This document shows positions 19,588-28,826 of a DNA stretch of 64,000 nt, piece after piece (positions within the stretch are counted from its first letter, which is position 1; each line of letters starts with the position of its first letter). The notes under the pieces were generated by a model. It was not told where the DNA came from and made no database searches. It worked only from the letters and a program-made list of their open reading frames with translations. This stretch comes from JADJPO01 sp046330955 (GTDB taxonomy: Bacteria > Actinomycetota > Actinomycetes > Actinomycetales > Kineosporiaceae). Both the position numbers and the translations under genes were made by a program. Where the stretch lies: the NCBI GenBank assembly GCA_046330955.1, contig JAXLRT010000013.1, positions 83,189 to 147,188 of the forward strand. The letters are read 5' to 3'.

Positions 19588-19958
19588 TACCCGCTCCTGT
19601 TGCTCCAACCTGTGCGACCCGTGCACGGCACCCGGGCCGGGTCTCACGCTCCGCGGGCCGACCGACGAGGGCCGTCCGCGGTGGGTCCAACGCGCGGGCC
19701 TCTCCACCTGCAGAGGACGAGCTCATCGAACTGTTCGACCGGCGCCAACTGTAGCGAAGGAGAGTCGGCGTGGCACCCCTGCAAGGTCATCCACGCCGAG
19801 CCGAACCTCGACATTGTTCGATGGCAGTGGGCTTCGCACCCGCATCGACCCCTGATCCGGGCCGCCACCGTTCGTCGCGCGAGCAACGGTTGCGGGCCGC
19901 CGCTGGTCGCGCAAAGCACCTCGATCGTCCTCGGGGCGCGGGTGCGTAGGCTGGAGAG
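19588..19958. other. Gene-free stretch upstream of csp
   Basis: No convincing gene. It should hold the csp promoter and leader (minus strand) and the promoter of the gene at 19959. A GC-poorer segment lies at 19760-19860. A TAGGCT hexamer at 19947-19952 sits six bases before the ATG at 19959 and could be a -10 box for a leaderless transcript. Confidence 0.5.
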
Positions 19959-20396
19959 ATGACGCCGCTGCTCCGGGTCCGCCAGGTGGTGAACGTGGTG
20001 AATCTGTCGACCCCGCTGGGCCTGGTGGTGGCACTCGTCGGGGGCGGTCGGCCGGGCCGGGGACCACACGGCCTGGTGCTCGCCGAGAACTACCGGTCGG
20101 CCTTCCCCGGCGGTGCGGCGCGTGCCGTCACCATCGGCAACGTCGTCCTGCTGCGCATGAGCCGCGCCGAGGCCGAGGCGCTGCCGGGCCTGATCGCCCA
20201 CGAGTCGCGTCACGCCACGCAGTACGCCTGCTGCATCGGCCCGTTCGGCTTCCTGCCGGCCTACTTCATCGCCTGCGCCTGGTCGTGGTGGCACACCGGC
20301 AACGTCGCTCTGCGCAACGTCTTCGAGGTCAGGGCGGGCCTGGCCGACGGCGGGTACGTCCAGGACCCGCGGCGCCGAGGACCTCAGGGCGTGTAG
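19959..20396 (+). CDS. Small membrane-associated protein with HExxH motif, function unknown
   Basis: The 145-residue product has a hydrophobic N-terminus (LSTPLGLVVALVGGG), a central GNVVLLRMSRAEAEALPGLI segment and then AHESRHATQYACCIG, which contains a HESRH zinc-protease-like motif. A hydrophobic stretch (FGFLPAYFIACAWSWW) follows. Such proteins recur in actinobacteria as hypothetical genes. Peptidase activity is only suggested by the motif. Its 3' end overlaps that of the convergent LytR_C gene by 13 bases. Confidence 0.7.
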   Translation: MTPLLRVRQVVNVVNLSTPLGLVVALVGGGRPGRGPHGLVLAENYRSAFPGGAARAVTIGNVVLLRMSRAEAEALPGLIAHESRHATQYACCIGPFGFLPAYFIACAWSWWHTGNVALRNVFEVRAGLADGGYVQDPRRRGPQGV

Positions 20397-20977
20397 TCGT
20401 TGCTGACCACGACGGCCAGCCCCTGCGACGCCTTGACGGTGTTCAACTTCACGGTGCCGCCGCCGAGGGCCTTCACCACGGCTCGCGCGGTCTCGAGCTG
20501 CGCCGGGTCGCCGTAGTAGACGGTGGTGCGGCTGACCGGGGCGCCGTCCCACGGCAACACGGTGCCGATCTTCCAGCCGGCGGCCTCGAGCGCAGCGGCG
20601 GCCTTGCGGCTGTGCCCGGGGATGTTGGGGCTGGTCCCGTTGTAGAAGTTCAGCGTGAGGGTCTTGTCGACCGTCGCTGCCGGTTGGCTCGTGGTGGAGG
20701 AGCTCGGCGCCGGCGAGGACTGCGCCACCTGGGGGCTCGGGCTGGTGATCACCGGCACGCTGGCCGAGGCCTTGGGCGCCGAGTCGGCCTGGGTCGAGCT
20801 GGTGCCGTCGCCGCCGAAGAGCATGACGGCGACCCCGACGACGGCGAACACCACGACGGCCAGCGCCAGCAGCGGCAGCAACCCGGTGATCGGGTTCGGC
20901 CGGGCACGGTGAGCGCCCCGGCGCGAGACATCGACGACGTCGAACCGCTCGTCGGGATCGTTTCGGGTCATCGTCAT
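20384..20977 (-). CDS. Membrane-anchored LytR C-terminal domain protein
   Basis: The 197-residue protein has a basic cytosolic N-terminus, one membrane helix (LLPLLALAVVVFAVVGVAVML at about residues 33-53) and a Ser/Pro/Thr-rich linker. An extracytoplasmic LytR_C domain follows (LTLNFYNGTSPNIPGHSRKA through VVVSNDYTP). This domain normally follows the LCP phosphotransferase domain in cell-wall polymer ligases but here stands alone. The gene follows a DUF3263 gene by 64 bases, a pairing often seen in actinobacteria. A role in cell-wall assembly is inferred. Confidence 0.85.
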   Translation of the reverse strand: MTMTRNDPDERFDVVDVSRRGAHRARPNPITGLLPLLALAVVVFAVVGVAVMLFGGDGTSSTQADSAPKASASVPVITSPSPQVAQSSPAPSSSTTSQPAATVDKTLTLNFYNGTSPNIPGHSRKAAAALEAAGWKIGTVLPWDGAPVSRTTVYYGDPAQLETARAVVKALGGGTVKLNTVKASQGLAVVVSNDYTP

Positions 20978-21041
20978 GACCTCACCTCTCGGGTTGCCCG
21001 CCCCCGGACCAGCGTGAATCGCAGCCGCCGCCGACGGATGG

Positions 21042-21323
21042 TCAGCCCATGCCCAGCCGACGAGCGGACCGCGCCCGCTGGCGCGTCTGGCGCATCCGCC
21101 GCAGTCGCTTGACCAGCATCGGGTCGTGAGCCAGGGCAGCCGGGCTGTCGATCAGGGAGTTGAGCACCTGGTAGTACCGCGTCGAGGACATCTCGAACAG
21201 GTCGCGCACCGCCTGTTCCTTGGCACCGGCGTACTTCCACCACTGCCGTTCGAACGCGAGGATCTCGCGATCGCGCGTCGACAACGAATCGACCTGAGGT
21301 TCCACGAGGTGTGCGGCTTCCAT
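21042..21323 (-). CDS. DUF3263 family protein
   Basis: The 93-residue protein has the DUF3263 core LSTRDREILAFERQWWKYAG, then AKEQAVRDLFEMSSTRYYQV, which looks like a helix-turn-helix with a sigma-factor-like recognition helix. A basic tail follows (KRLRRMRQTRQRARSARR). The family is nearly restricted to actinobacteria and its function is not established. DNA binding is suggested by the fold pattern only. It is upstream of, and probably co-transcribed with, the LytR_C gene. Confidence 0.88.
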   Translation of the reverse strand: MEAAHLVEPQVDSLSTRDREILAFERQWWKYAGAKEQAVRDLFEMSSTRYYQVLNSLIDSPAALAHDPMLVKRLRRMRQTRQRARSARRLGMG

Positions 21324-21591
21324 TCATGTCCTCCAGTGCCACGGCGGCGTCACTGTACGGGGGAAACGACACCGATGTCATTCCCACGACCCGGCGCCCC
21401 CGCCAACTCACCTGCCCGGGTCGTCCCGGACGGCGAGGCCGCCTGCACTGCTGCACCTGCACGTACGGAGTCTAGATGCGACCACCGACAACCGAGAGCC
21501 ACCGCCACGATCTCGTGCCGGATGCGTGCTCGGACCCAGGCCCGACACGCGTGATTCATCCCTCGTTGCCGCCGAGGTACAGTCGGTCGCC

Positions 21592-22269
21592 GTGACCCCA
21601 CGACCACTGGCCGAGCTGGTCGAGGCAGGGTGGGCGCGAGCGCTCGAACCGGTGCACGACACCGTCTCGGCGCTGGGCGACTTCCTGCGTGGCGAGGTGG
21701 CGGCCGGCCGCGGCTACCTGCCCGCGGGCGAGAACATCCTGCGGGCGTTCACCCAGCCGCTGGACGACGTCCGGGTGCTGATCGTCGGCCAGGACCCCTA
21801 CCCCACCCCGGGCCACCCGGTCGGGCTGTCGTTCTCGGTCGCCCCCGAGGTGCGGCCGATCCCGCGCAGCCTGCAGAACATCTTCCGCGAGCTGAGCGAG
21901 GACGTCGGTGCGCCCCGCCCGACCACCGGTGACCTGACCCCGTGGACGCGGCGCGGCGTCCTGCTGCTCAACCGAGTGCTGACCGTCGGCCCCGGCTCAC
22001 CGGGGTCACACCGGGGCAAGGGCTGGGAGAAGGTGACGGACGCCGCGATCTCGGCGCTGGTGGCCCGGGACGCCCCGCTGGTGGCGATCCTGTGGGGCCG
22101 CGACGCCCAGACCCTGCGACCGTTGCTCGGCGCCACCCCGCGCATCGAGAGCGCCCACCCGAGTCCGATGTCCGCTGATCGCGGGTTCTTCGGCTCACGG
22201 CCGTTCAGCAGGGCGAACACGCTGTTGACACAACTGGGCGCCGCCCCGATCGACTGGCAGCTGCCCTGA
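21592..22269 (+). CDS. ung: Uracil-DNA glycosylase, family 1
   Basis: The GTG at 21592 gives 225 residues, the usual size. Motifs are complete: VLIVGQDPYPTPGHPVGLSF (with the catalytic Asp), WTRRGVLLLNRVLTV, and the leucine-loop equivalent HPSPMSADRGFFGSRPFSRA. The enzyme removes uracil from DNA arising from cytosine deamination or misincorporation, starting base-excision repair. It is convergent with the gene at 22283. Confidence 0.96.
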   Translation: MTPRPLAELVEAGWARALEPVHDTVSALGDFLRGEVAAGRGYLPAGENILRAFTQPLDDVRVLIVGQDPYPTPGHPVGLSFSVAPEVRPIPRSLQNIFRELSEDVGAPRPTTGDLTPWTRRGVLLLNRVLTVGPGSPGSHRGKGWEKVTDAAISALVARDAPLVAILWGRDAQTLRPLLGATPRIESAHPSPMSADRGFFGSRPFSRANTLLTQLGAAPIDWQLP

Positions 22270-22282
22270 CCCGAGCCGGACG

Positions 22283-22768
22283 TCAGTACCGGCGCTCGGT
22301 CTTGCGCAGCTCGTTCCACCGGGTGTGCCGGTACTCGAGGCAGGCCGCCTCGTAGGTGCGCGGGTCCAACTCGAAGGGCACCGGAGTGGCCGGGATCTCG
22401 CGCAGCAGGTGGTAGAGCGCCTCGATCCGGGTCCTCGGACGAACGCGACGGCTGCCCTGGTCGGTCGCGACGACGGATCGTCCGGCGCGCGTGACCAGCA
22501 GGCGACCCTCGGCCGTGACCGCGATCCCGTACTCGTCGGCCACCATGAGGTCCGAACCGACCAGCATGGCCATCGCGTGCTCGAGCTCCTCGCGCGAGAC
22601 GATGAGCTGGTTCACGGCGTCGCAGGCGGCCACGAGATCGAACAGGCCGGCGCGGTTCTCCAGGGAGCCGCTCACCCGCGCGGCGGCGAGCACCCAGGCA
22701 TCCGAGAGGACCCACTCCATGTGGTCATAGGATTGCTCAGGGTCACGGCGTTGAGGTGTGATCATCAC
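22283..22768 (-). CDS. Hypothetical protein, possibly winged-helix
   Basis: The 161-residue product (second ATG three bases later) begins MITPQRRDPEQSYDHMEWVL. It contains FDLVAACDAVNQLIVSREEL and SDLMVADEYGIAVTAEGRLL, a helix-helix-wing pattern like the small replication-initiator/MarR-type folds. The C-terminal third is charged (EACLEYRHTRWNELRKTERR). No family is recognised. Codon use is typical of the window and there are no membrane segments or signal peptide. Confidence 0.65.
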   Translation of the reverse strand: MMITPQRRDPEQSYDHMEWVLSDAWVLAAARVSGSLENRAGLFDLVAACDAVNQLIVSREELEHAMAMLVGSDLMVADEYGIAVTAEGRLLVTRAGRSVVATDQGSRRVRPRTRIEALYHLLREIPATPVPFELDPRTYEAACLEYRHTRWNELRKTERRY

Positions 22769-22976
22769 GGAGCCGACCTGCGTTCAGCGCAATGTCCCCG
22801 TGTCACCGATCAACGTCCCCAGAACGACGGTGTATGTCTCCCCACGCTAGGGCACACCAGGTCGCCCTGCACCGTCAACCTGCGCGATCCCCCGCCTGGC
22901 CCAACGGTCGGTTACCCGAGCCCTTTCACCGCCACGCTCACCGTGGCGAGGCATTCGGGCCTCCCCTGCTGGCAGG

Positions 22977-24227
22977 GTGGAGGTCGTGAGAACGATCGAC
23001 GAGCACGAACTCGCCACCGTCCTGGGCCAGGTCGCGCAGCGCTGCCTGCCCGCGCCGCCGCGCCTGGTGGTCTCCGGGAACGTGGCCACGCCGTGGGCCG
23101 TGCTGCGCCAGGTGGACCAGATCCTCGAGGAGTACAGCGTCTACGCACTCAACGGGCAGCGGGGCCTGCCCCATCGCCCCGGCGTCACGCTCGAGACCTC
23201 GTTCGTCGGGCCGGGCATGCGCGGTGCGCCCAACCTGCGCTACGTCCCCAGCCGGCTCTCGCTCGTGCCCCGGCTGTTCAGCAGCTCGTTGGTGCCGAAC
23301 GTGGTCGTCGTCCACACCTCGCCGCCGCACAACGGACGGGTCTCGCTGGGCATCGAGGTCAACATCCTGCCGTCGGCGATCGATGCCGCCCGGCTCAGTG
23401 GTGGCGTGGTGATCGCCCAGGTCAACCCGCACATGCCCTACACCTTCGGCAATGCCGAGATCGACGTCGACGAGATCGACCACGCGATCGAGGTGGACGA
23501 GCCGCTGCCCGAGCTGTCGATGGGCGAGCTGGACGAGACCAGTCAGGCGATCGGTGAGCTGATCACCGCGCGCGTGCGGTCGGGATCGACGCTGCAGTTG
23601 GGCATCGGCGGGGTGCCGGACGCCGTGGTGAGCCGGCTGACCGGGCACCGAGACATGCGGGTGTGGACCGAGATGTTCAGTGACGGCGTCCTCGCGCTCG
23701 AACGAGCGGGATGCATGGACTCGACCACCCCATTGACGGCCTCGTTCCTGATCGGCACGGCCGACCTGTACACCTGGGTCCACCGCAACCCCCGGGTGCA
23801 GATGCTGCGCACCGAGGTCACCAACGAACCGGCCAACATCGCCCGGCACCCCAACATGGTCTCGGTCAACACGGCGCTGCAGGTGGACCTGTTCGCCCAG
23901 GCCAACGCCTCCCGGATCAAGGGACGGATCTACTCCGGGTTCGGCGGCCAGACCGACTTCATCGTGGGCGCGTTGCACTCGGACGGCGGCCAGTCGTTCA
24001 TCGCGCTGCGCTCCTGGCACCCCAAGGCCGACGTCTCGACGATCGTGCCGCTGATCGAGGAGCCGCTGACCTCGTTCCAGCCGAGCGCCGTGGTGACCGA
24101 GCACGGCGTGGCCGAGATCCGCGGCCACGACGACCGGGCCCAGGCCCACAACCTGATCGAGAACGCCGCCCACCCGCGCATCCGCGAGGAACTCTGGGAG
24201 GAGGCCTACGAGCTCGGCCTCACCTGA
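22977..24227 (+). CDS. Acetyl-CoA hydrolase/4-hydroxybutyrate CoA-transferase family protein
   Basis: The 416-residue protein has the two-domain layout of the family: SFVGPGMRGAPNLRYVPSRL, VVVVHTSPPHNGRVSLGIEV, then LQLGIGGVPDAVV, VWTEMFSDGVLAL, and the C-terminal SGFGGQTDFIVGALHS with AVVTEHGVAEIRG. These enzymes transfer CoA between acyl groups (acetate, 4-hydroxybutyrate and others) or hydrolyse acyl-CoA. The substrate is undetermined. GTG codons at 22977 and 22986 are both possible starts. It stands alone, ahead of the tRNA-Thr gene on the other strand. Confidence 0.9.
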   Translation: MEVVRTIDEHELATVLGQVAQRCLPAPPRLVVSGNVATPWAVLRQVDQILEEYSVYALNGQRGLPHRPGVTLETSFVGPGMRGAPNLRYVPSRLSLVPRLFSSSLVPNVVVVHTSPPHNGRVSLGIEVNILPSAIDAARLSGGVVIAQVNPHMPYTFGNAEIDVDEIDHAIEVDEPLPELSMGELDETSQAIGELITARVRSGSTLQLGIGGVPDAVVSRLTGHRDMRVWTEMFSDGVLALERAGCMDSTTPLTASFLIGTADLYTWVHRNPRVQMLRTEVTNEPANIARHPNMVSVNTALQVDLFAQANASRIKGRIYSGFGGQTDFIVGALHSDGGQSFIALRSWHPKADVSTIVPLIEEPLTSFQPSAVVTEHGVAEIRGHDDRAQAHNLIENAAHPRIREELWEEAYELGLT

Positions 24228-24265
24228 TCACGTCCACTCACCTGATCACCGAGAGTTCGGACGAG

Positions 24266-24338
24266 AGCCCGTGGTCGGAGTCGAACCGACGACCTACCGC
24301 TTACAAGGCGGTTGCTCTGGCCACTGAGCTACACGGGC
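24266..24338 (-). tRNA. tRNA-Thr (anticodon UGU)
   Basis: On the minus strand the acceptor arms GCCCGTG and CACGGGC pair fully. The D arm (GCTCAGTGGCCAGAGC) is normal, the anticodon arm is ACCGC-CTTGTAA-GCGGT with anticodon TGT, and the T arm contains GGTTCGACTCC. The 3' CCA is not encoded. The discriminator base is U. Confidence 0.95.
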
Positions 24339-24535
24339 GAAGGGCTCCGATCGTACCCGGGCAACACCTCGCCGGACGCGCCCGACGTGGCCCCGGACGT
24401 GACCTCCCACCCCACCTGTCACACCCGTCACGGCACGGCTCCAGGCGGTGGGCAGCGGGTCTCGACCGAACGCCGTCCGGCTTTCAACCGTTCTGACGAG
24501 GACCACCTGACGACCGCAGAGCGTAGTTCTTCCTA

Positions 24536-24563
24536 AACTGCGAGTAATCAACTGCGAGTGATC
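24536..24563 (+). repeat. Tandem 14-bp direct repeat before the GGDEF-EAL gene
   Basis: aactgcgagtaatc (24536-24549) is followed at once by aactgcgagtgatc (24550-24563), 13 of 14 identical. The pair ends just before the ribosome-binding site of the downstream gene, where a regulator could sit in the promoter or leader. Confidence 0.75.
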
Positions 24564-24579
24564 AATGGAGGGGGTTCAC

Positions 24580-26892
24580 GTGAGTGCGCGTGGAGCGGTG
24601 CCAGCGCCTGCCAGGGGCCGCGAACGCGACCTCGACCCCCCGCCCACCGGCGAGGACACCACCATCGCCCTCGGTTCCGGCGACGTGATCGAACCGGTCG
24701 ACGCCCTCGACATCGTCACCCTGGACGCCGCGGAGGCCCTCACCGAGGTGCTGGACGCGGTCACGGTGGGTGTCGTCGTCCACGGCCCCGAAGGCGAGGT
24801 GGTGCTGGCCAACACCGCCGCCCGCGGCATGCTCGCCGGGCTACCCGGCTCGATGCTGGCCCACGCGGTGGCGCCCGTCGCCCGCCCGGACGGCGCGCCC
24901 CGCACCTTCACGTGGAGTACGCCGCGCCCGGACGGCAGCGCCCGGCGCCTGGTGTTCACCGCGACCCCGGTGCCCACGACCGGCACCGACAGCGTGACCG
25001 CGGCGATCACGGCCGCACTCGCCCGGCACGACCTCCCGCCGACCGCCCTCGACCCGGACGTGATCCCCGCGAGCGAGCCGGCTGACGACGCGGCCGGTCC
25101 TCGTCGTCCGGTGGTCACCACGCTGCGTGACCTGGTCACCGAACGCCAGCAGCAGGCTCGGCCGGCGAACGGCAGCGACACCCCGCGGTCGACCCCGGAC
25201 GAGAGCGCCACCCTGCGGCGGTCGCTGGCCATGGCCGAGCGTCGCCTGCGGGCCACCATGGACGCCTCACCGATCGGCACCGCGCTGCTGACCCCTCACG
25301 GCCGGTTGTTGCAGGTCAACCGAGCCCTGGCCCGCATCCTGGGTCGCCCGGCGCAGGACCTGGTCGGCACCGGCCTGGCCGACCTGACCCACCCCGACGA
25401 CCACCCGCGCGAGGCGCCGCTGGTACAGCAGTTGCTGGGCCGCAAGATCGCCTCCTACGAGCTGGAGAAGCGGCTGGTCCGCCCCACCGGCGAGGTGATC
25501 TGGGTGCGCGCCACGATGGCGCCGGTGTGCGAGGACGACGGCAGCGTGCTGCACCTGGTGTTGCAGGCCCAGGACGTCTCGGAGACCCGCCAGGCCGTCG
25601 AGATGCTCACCCACCAGGCGATGCGCGATTCGCTGACCGGGCTGGCGAACCGGGCACGCTGCGTCGGGCGCATCCAGGAGAGTCTCGACCGGGCCGCGCG
25701 GCGTCGTGACCCGCAGCGCCGGGTGGCCGTGCTGTGCTGCGACCTGGACGACTTCCGGGTGGTCAACGACAGCGTCGGCCCGCCCTACGGCGATGCGATC
25801 CTGGTCGAGGTGGCCGGCCGGATCCGCCGGGTGATCGACCAGCGGGACATCGCCGCACGGCTCGCCGGCGACGAGTTCGTGATCGTGCGCGACGGCGTCC
25901 GGCATGCCGAGGACGCCGTGAACCTGGCCCGCGAGGTGCTCGAGGCCGTACGGCTGCCGGTGACCGTCGACGGGCGGGTCGTGGTGCCCACGATGAGCAT
26001 CGGCATCGCGCTGTCGGCGCCGACGCCGTCCGGCGGCGACCCCGTCCGCCAGGACGCGCTGGGGCTGCTGCGGGACGCCGGCACCGCGCTGCACGAGGCC
26101 AAGCGCACCGATCGGGGCGGTTGCCAGGTGATGGACGAGCAGCTGCGCCGGCGCACCGTCGAACGGCTCGATCTGGAGAGCCAGCTGCGCACCGGCCTGG
26201 ACCAGGGCGAGCTGCGGCTGCACGTGCAACCGATCGTCGACCTCACCTCCGGGGCGATCGTCGGCCGCGAGGCGCTGGTGCGCTGGCAGCACCCCGAGCT
26301 CGGACTGCTGCCGCCGAACCGGTTCCTGACGGTCGCCGAGGAGACCGGCATGATCGCCGACCTCGGCCGGTGGGTGATCCACGAGGCGGCCCGGATCGCC
26401 GCTGCCACACCGCATCTGGGCTATGTGGCGATCAACGTCTCACCCTCGCAGGTGCGCGGCACCAGCCTCGCCGACGACGTCGAGGCGGCGCTGACGGCCG
26501 CCGGCCTGCCGCCGTCCCGCCTGGTGGTCGAGCTGACCGAGTCGGTGATGCTCGGGGCGGCTCCCGAGGAGCGCTCGCAGCTGGAACGGCTCGACGCGCT
26601 CGGCGTCCGGCTCGTGGTCGACGACTTCGGTACCGGGTTCTCGGCACTGTCGCACCTGCGCGACCTGCCCGTCTCCGGAATCAAGATCGACCGCAGCTTC
26701 ACCCAGGGCCTGGGCGAGGACTCGCAGTGCGAGCGCATCGTCGAGGCCCTGACCGGGCTGGCCCAGGGGCTCGGGGTCGATCTGGTCGCCGAGGGCGTCG
26801 AGACCGAGGGCCAGGCCCAGCACCTCGCCGACATCGGGTGCGTGCACGCCCAGGGCTACCTGTTCGGACGCCCCGAACCCGCCTCGGCCTGA
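24580..26892 (+). CDS. PAS-GGDEF-EAL c-di-GMP signalling protein
   Basis: The GTG at 24580 is chosen because GGAGGGGG lies five bases before it; an ATG at 24565 would place that site inside the coding region. The roughly 770-residue protein has no membrane helices. It has a PAS-like segment at about residues 55-130, a clear PAS domain (MDASPIGTALLTPHGRLLQV), a GGDEF domain with the signature LAGDEF, and an EAL domain with EALVRW, VDDFGTGFSALSHLR and LVAEGVETEGQA. The EAL residues for hydrolysis look complete. The AGDEF signature may still be a working cyclase, so the net direction is uncertain. Confidence 0.93.
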   Translation: MSARGAVPAPARGRERDLDPPPTGEDTTIALGSGDVIEPVDALDIVTLDAAEALTEVLDAVTVGVVVHGPEGEVVLANTAARGMLAGLPGSMLAHAVAPVARPDGAPRTFTWSTPRPDGSARRLVFTATPVPTTGTDSVTAAITAALARHDLPPTALDPDVIPASEPADDAAGPRRPVVTTLRDLVTERQQQARPANGSDTPRSTPDESATLRRSLAMAERRLRATMDASPIGTALLTPHGRLLQVNRALARILGRPAQDLVGTGLADLTHPDDHPREAPLVQQLLGRKIASYELEKRLVRPTGEVIWVRATMAPVCEDDGSVLHLVLQAQDVSETRQAVEMLTHQAMRDSLTGLANRARCVGRIQESLDRAARRRDPQRRVAVLCCDLDDFRVVNDSVGPPYGDAILVEVAGRIRRVIDQRDIAARLAGDEFVIVRDGVRHAEDAVNLAREVLEAVRLPVTVDGRVVVPTMSIGIALSAPTPSGGDPVRQDALGLLRDAGTALHEAKRTDRGGCQVMDEQLRRRTVERLDLESQLRTGLDQGELRLHVQPIVDLTSGAIVGREALVRWQHPELGLLPPNRFLTVAEETGMIADLGRWVIHEAARIAAATPHLGYVAINVSPSQVRGTSLADDVEAALTAAGLPPSRLVVELTESVMLGAAPEERSQLERLDALGVRLVVDDFGTGFSALSHLRDLPVSGIKIDRSFTQGLGEDSQCERIVEALTGLAQGLGVDLVAEGVETEGQAQHLADIGCVHAQGYLFGRPEPASA

Positions 26893-26905
26893 ACCGCTCC
26901 CCCAC

Positions 26906-28738
26906 TCACCACTGGCTCGGATCGGGGATGTCGGGCACGTCGGGGATGTCCGGCAGATCGGGGACGCCGGGCAGCAGGCCCAGCGCCCAGGTCACGCCCC
27001 GGTTGACCTGCGTGGCGACGCCACCGGCCAGGCGATCGCCGGTCGTGTCGACCGGCTGCCAGTCCGGGGCGGCGCCGTCGGCGATCCGCAGCACCGAGGC
27101 CACCGCCACCAGAGCGAGCGCGATCATCACCACGCGGCGCGCCCGGCGCTGCCGGCCGACGGATCGGGCGATGGCCCGGGTGCCCCGCCGCATCGTGGCG
27201 CCACCCGGCCCCCACCAGGCGGCGAACCATCCGGCCAGGGTGGCCGCGATCAGGGACGGCGCGGCCCCGGGCCGCGGCGCATCCGGGGCCACCGCGGCAC
27301 CCACGACGAAGGCGGCGCAGATCGCCAGGCCCAGCGGCAGGATCGCGGCGAAGGCCGCCCGCGGCAGGGCGCTGATCGTGCGCCAGGGCAACGCCAGCAC
27401 CGCCCGGGACCGCTCGCCGGCGCGCTGCCCCAGGTCGTGGCGTCGCATCAGCGTCTGGGTCACGGTGCGATCCGCCACCCGGGCCACCACGGCCCAGCCC
27501 AGCGAGAGCACCACCACCAGACCGGGCGCGACCGCGGCGAGCACCGCCAGGGTCGCCAGCGCTGCCAGAGCCAGCCCACCAGCCGCGCCGGCCGCGGTCG
27601 GGGCAGGCGAGGACGTCGTCGCCGGCAGCGGCCGGGTGGTCTGGCGCGGCGGCGCGGGGGGTTGGGTGGCGGGGGGTCGGGGGGACGGCGCCGGGGGCGG
27701 GGCGAGGGCAGCCGGCGACAGCGTGCCCGGTAGTGGGGAGGTCGGTGCCGAGTGCCGCGTACCAGCGGCGGCGGTGGCCACCGGCTCGGCCGGGACCGGC
27801 AGCGTCACCACGGCCGGGGGCGCCGGGTGCGAGCCGACCGGACCGACGGCCTCGGGGGTCACGATGGGCACGGTCCGCACCTGGTCGGGGCTGAGCGCGG
27901 GTGACAGCGGGCGAGCAGCCGGACGCCACGCCTCGATGCCGGCCAGACCGGCGAGCAGCATCTCCGCGGTGCCCCGCCAGAGCGGGTTGACGTTCAGCGC
28001 CATCACGAGCACCCGGGCCAGCCGCTCGTCGACGCCGGCGAGATCGACCTGGCCCCGGCGGACCCGGTCGAGCACCACCGAGGCCGGCCCGGTGCCGAAC
28101 GGCGGTCGGCCGGTTGCCGCGAACGCCAGGGTGGCGCCCCAGCCCCACCAGTCGGTGGCCGGGGTGATCGGCTGCCCGTCGATGACCTCCGGCGCCAGGT
28201 AACCCGGGGTACCCATGACCAGGCCGACGGAGGTGATGCGGGACTCGTCCACCACGTGCGCGATGCCGAAGTCGATCAGGATCGGGGCGTCGTCCTGCAG
28301 CAGCACGTTGGCCGGTTTGACGTCACGGTGCACCACGCCCGCGGCATGGATCGCCCGCAACGCGCCGATCAGCTGGCGTCCCACCTGCGCCGTGTAGGCC
28401 ACCGGCGGCGGGCCGTGGGTGCCCACCTGCTGCTCCAGCGTCCGGGCCGGGACGAACGCGGTGACCAGGTAGGGCACCGGGCCGAACAGGTCGCTGTCGA
28501 GTACCTCGGCCACGTGCGGGTGTCGTACCCGTCGCAGGGTGGCCACCTCGCGCCCGAGCCGGCGGCGCGCGACCGCGTCGGCCGCCACCTGCGGTCGCAG
28601 CACCTTGACCGCGACCGCGCGTCCGGCGGGGTCGAGGGCGAGGTGCACCACGCCCATGCCGCCCTCGCCGAGGGTGCCGATCAGCCGGTACGGCCCGACC
28701 GTCACCGCACCGGCGCCCCGCGCGTCCACGACGTTCAC
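26906..28738 (-). CDS. Membrane Ser/Thr protein kinase (PknB-type catalytic domain)
   Basis: The 610-residue protein starts at GTG. Its kinase domain spans about residues 17-275: glycine loop GTLGEGGMGVVHLAL, invariant Lys45, catalytic loop VVHRDVKPANVLL, DFG as LIDFGIAH, and the GTPGYLAPEVI activation-segment end. A Pro/Ala-rich linker follows. The C-terminal half then has several hydrophobic segments (LALAALATLAVLAAVAPGLVVVL and others) instead of PASTA repeats, and ends in a repetitive Asp-Ile-Pro/Asp-Val-Pro tail. Substrates are unknown. It is convergent with the GGDEF-EAL gene. Confidence 0.93.
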   Translation of the reverse strand: MNVVDARGAGAVTVGPYRLIGTLGEGGMGVVHLALDPAGRAVAVKVLRPQVAADAVARRRLGREVATLRRVRHPHVAEVLDSDLFGPVPYLVTAFVPARTLEQQVGTHGPPPVAYTAQVGRQLIGALRAIHAAGVVHRDVKPANVLLQDDAPILIDFGIAHVVDESRITSVGLVMGTPGYLAPEVIDGQPITPATDWWGWGATLAFAATGRPPFGTGPASVVLDRVRRGQVDLAGVDERLARVLVMALNVNPLWRGTAEMLLAGLAGIEAWRPAARPLSPALSPDQVRTVPIVTPEAVGPVGSHPAPPAVVTLPVPAEPVATAAAGTRHSAPTSPLPGTLSPAALAPPPAPSPRPPATQPPAPPRQTTRPLPATTSSPAPTAAGAAGGLALAALATLAVLAAVAPGLVVVLSLGWAVVARVADRTVTQTLMRRHDLGQRAGERSRAVLALPWRTISALPRAAFAAILPLGLAICAAFVVGAAVAPDAPRPGAAPSLIAATLAGWFAAWWGPGGATMRRGTRAIARSVGRQRRARRVVMIALALVAVASVLRIADGAAPDWQPVDTTGDRLAGGVATQVNRGVTWALGLLPGVPDLPDIPDVPDIPDPSQW

Positions 28739-28826
28739 GCCGGCACAACGAACCAGGGACGACGAGGACTCCCGGCCTGCGCGAGAGCGTCTGACCAGCG
28801 GACCATCTGTGGTGTTCGGCGATCCG

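Noticed and set aside
19770..19949. 59-codon plus-strand frame with a good AAGGAGA site and GTG start
   Set aside because: Third-position GC is far lower than in genes of this window, the residues are Arg/Pro-rich without any motif, and the region is expected to be the csp leader.
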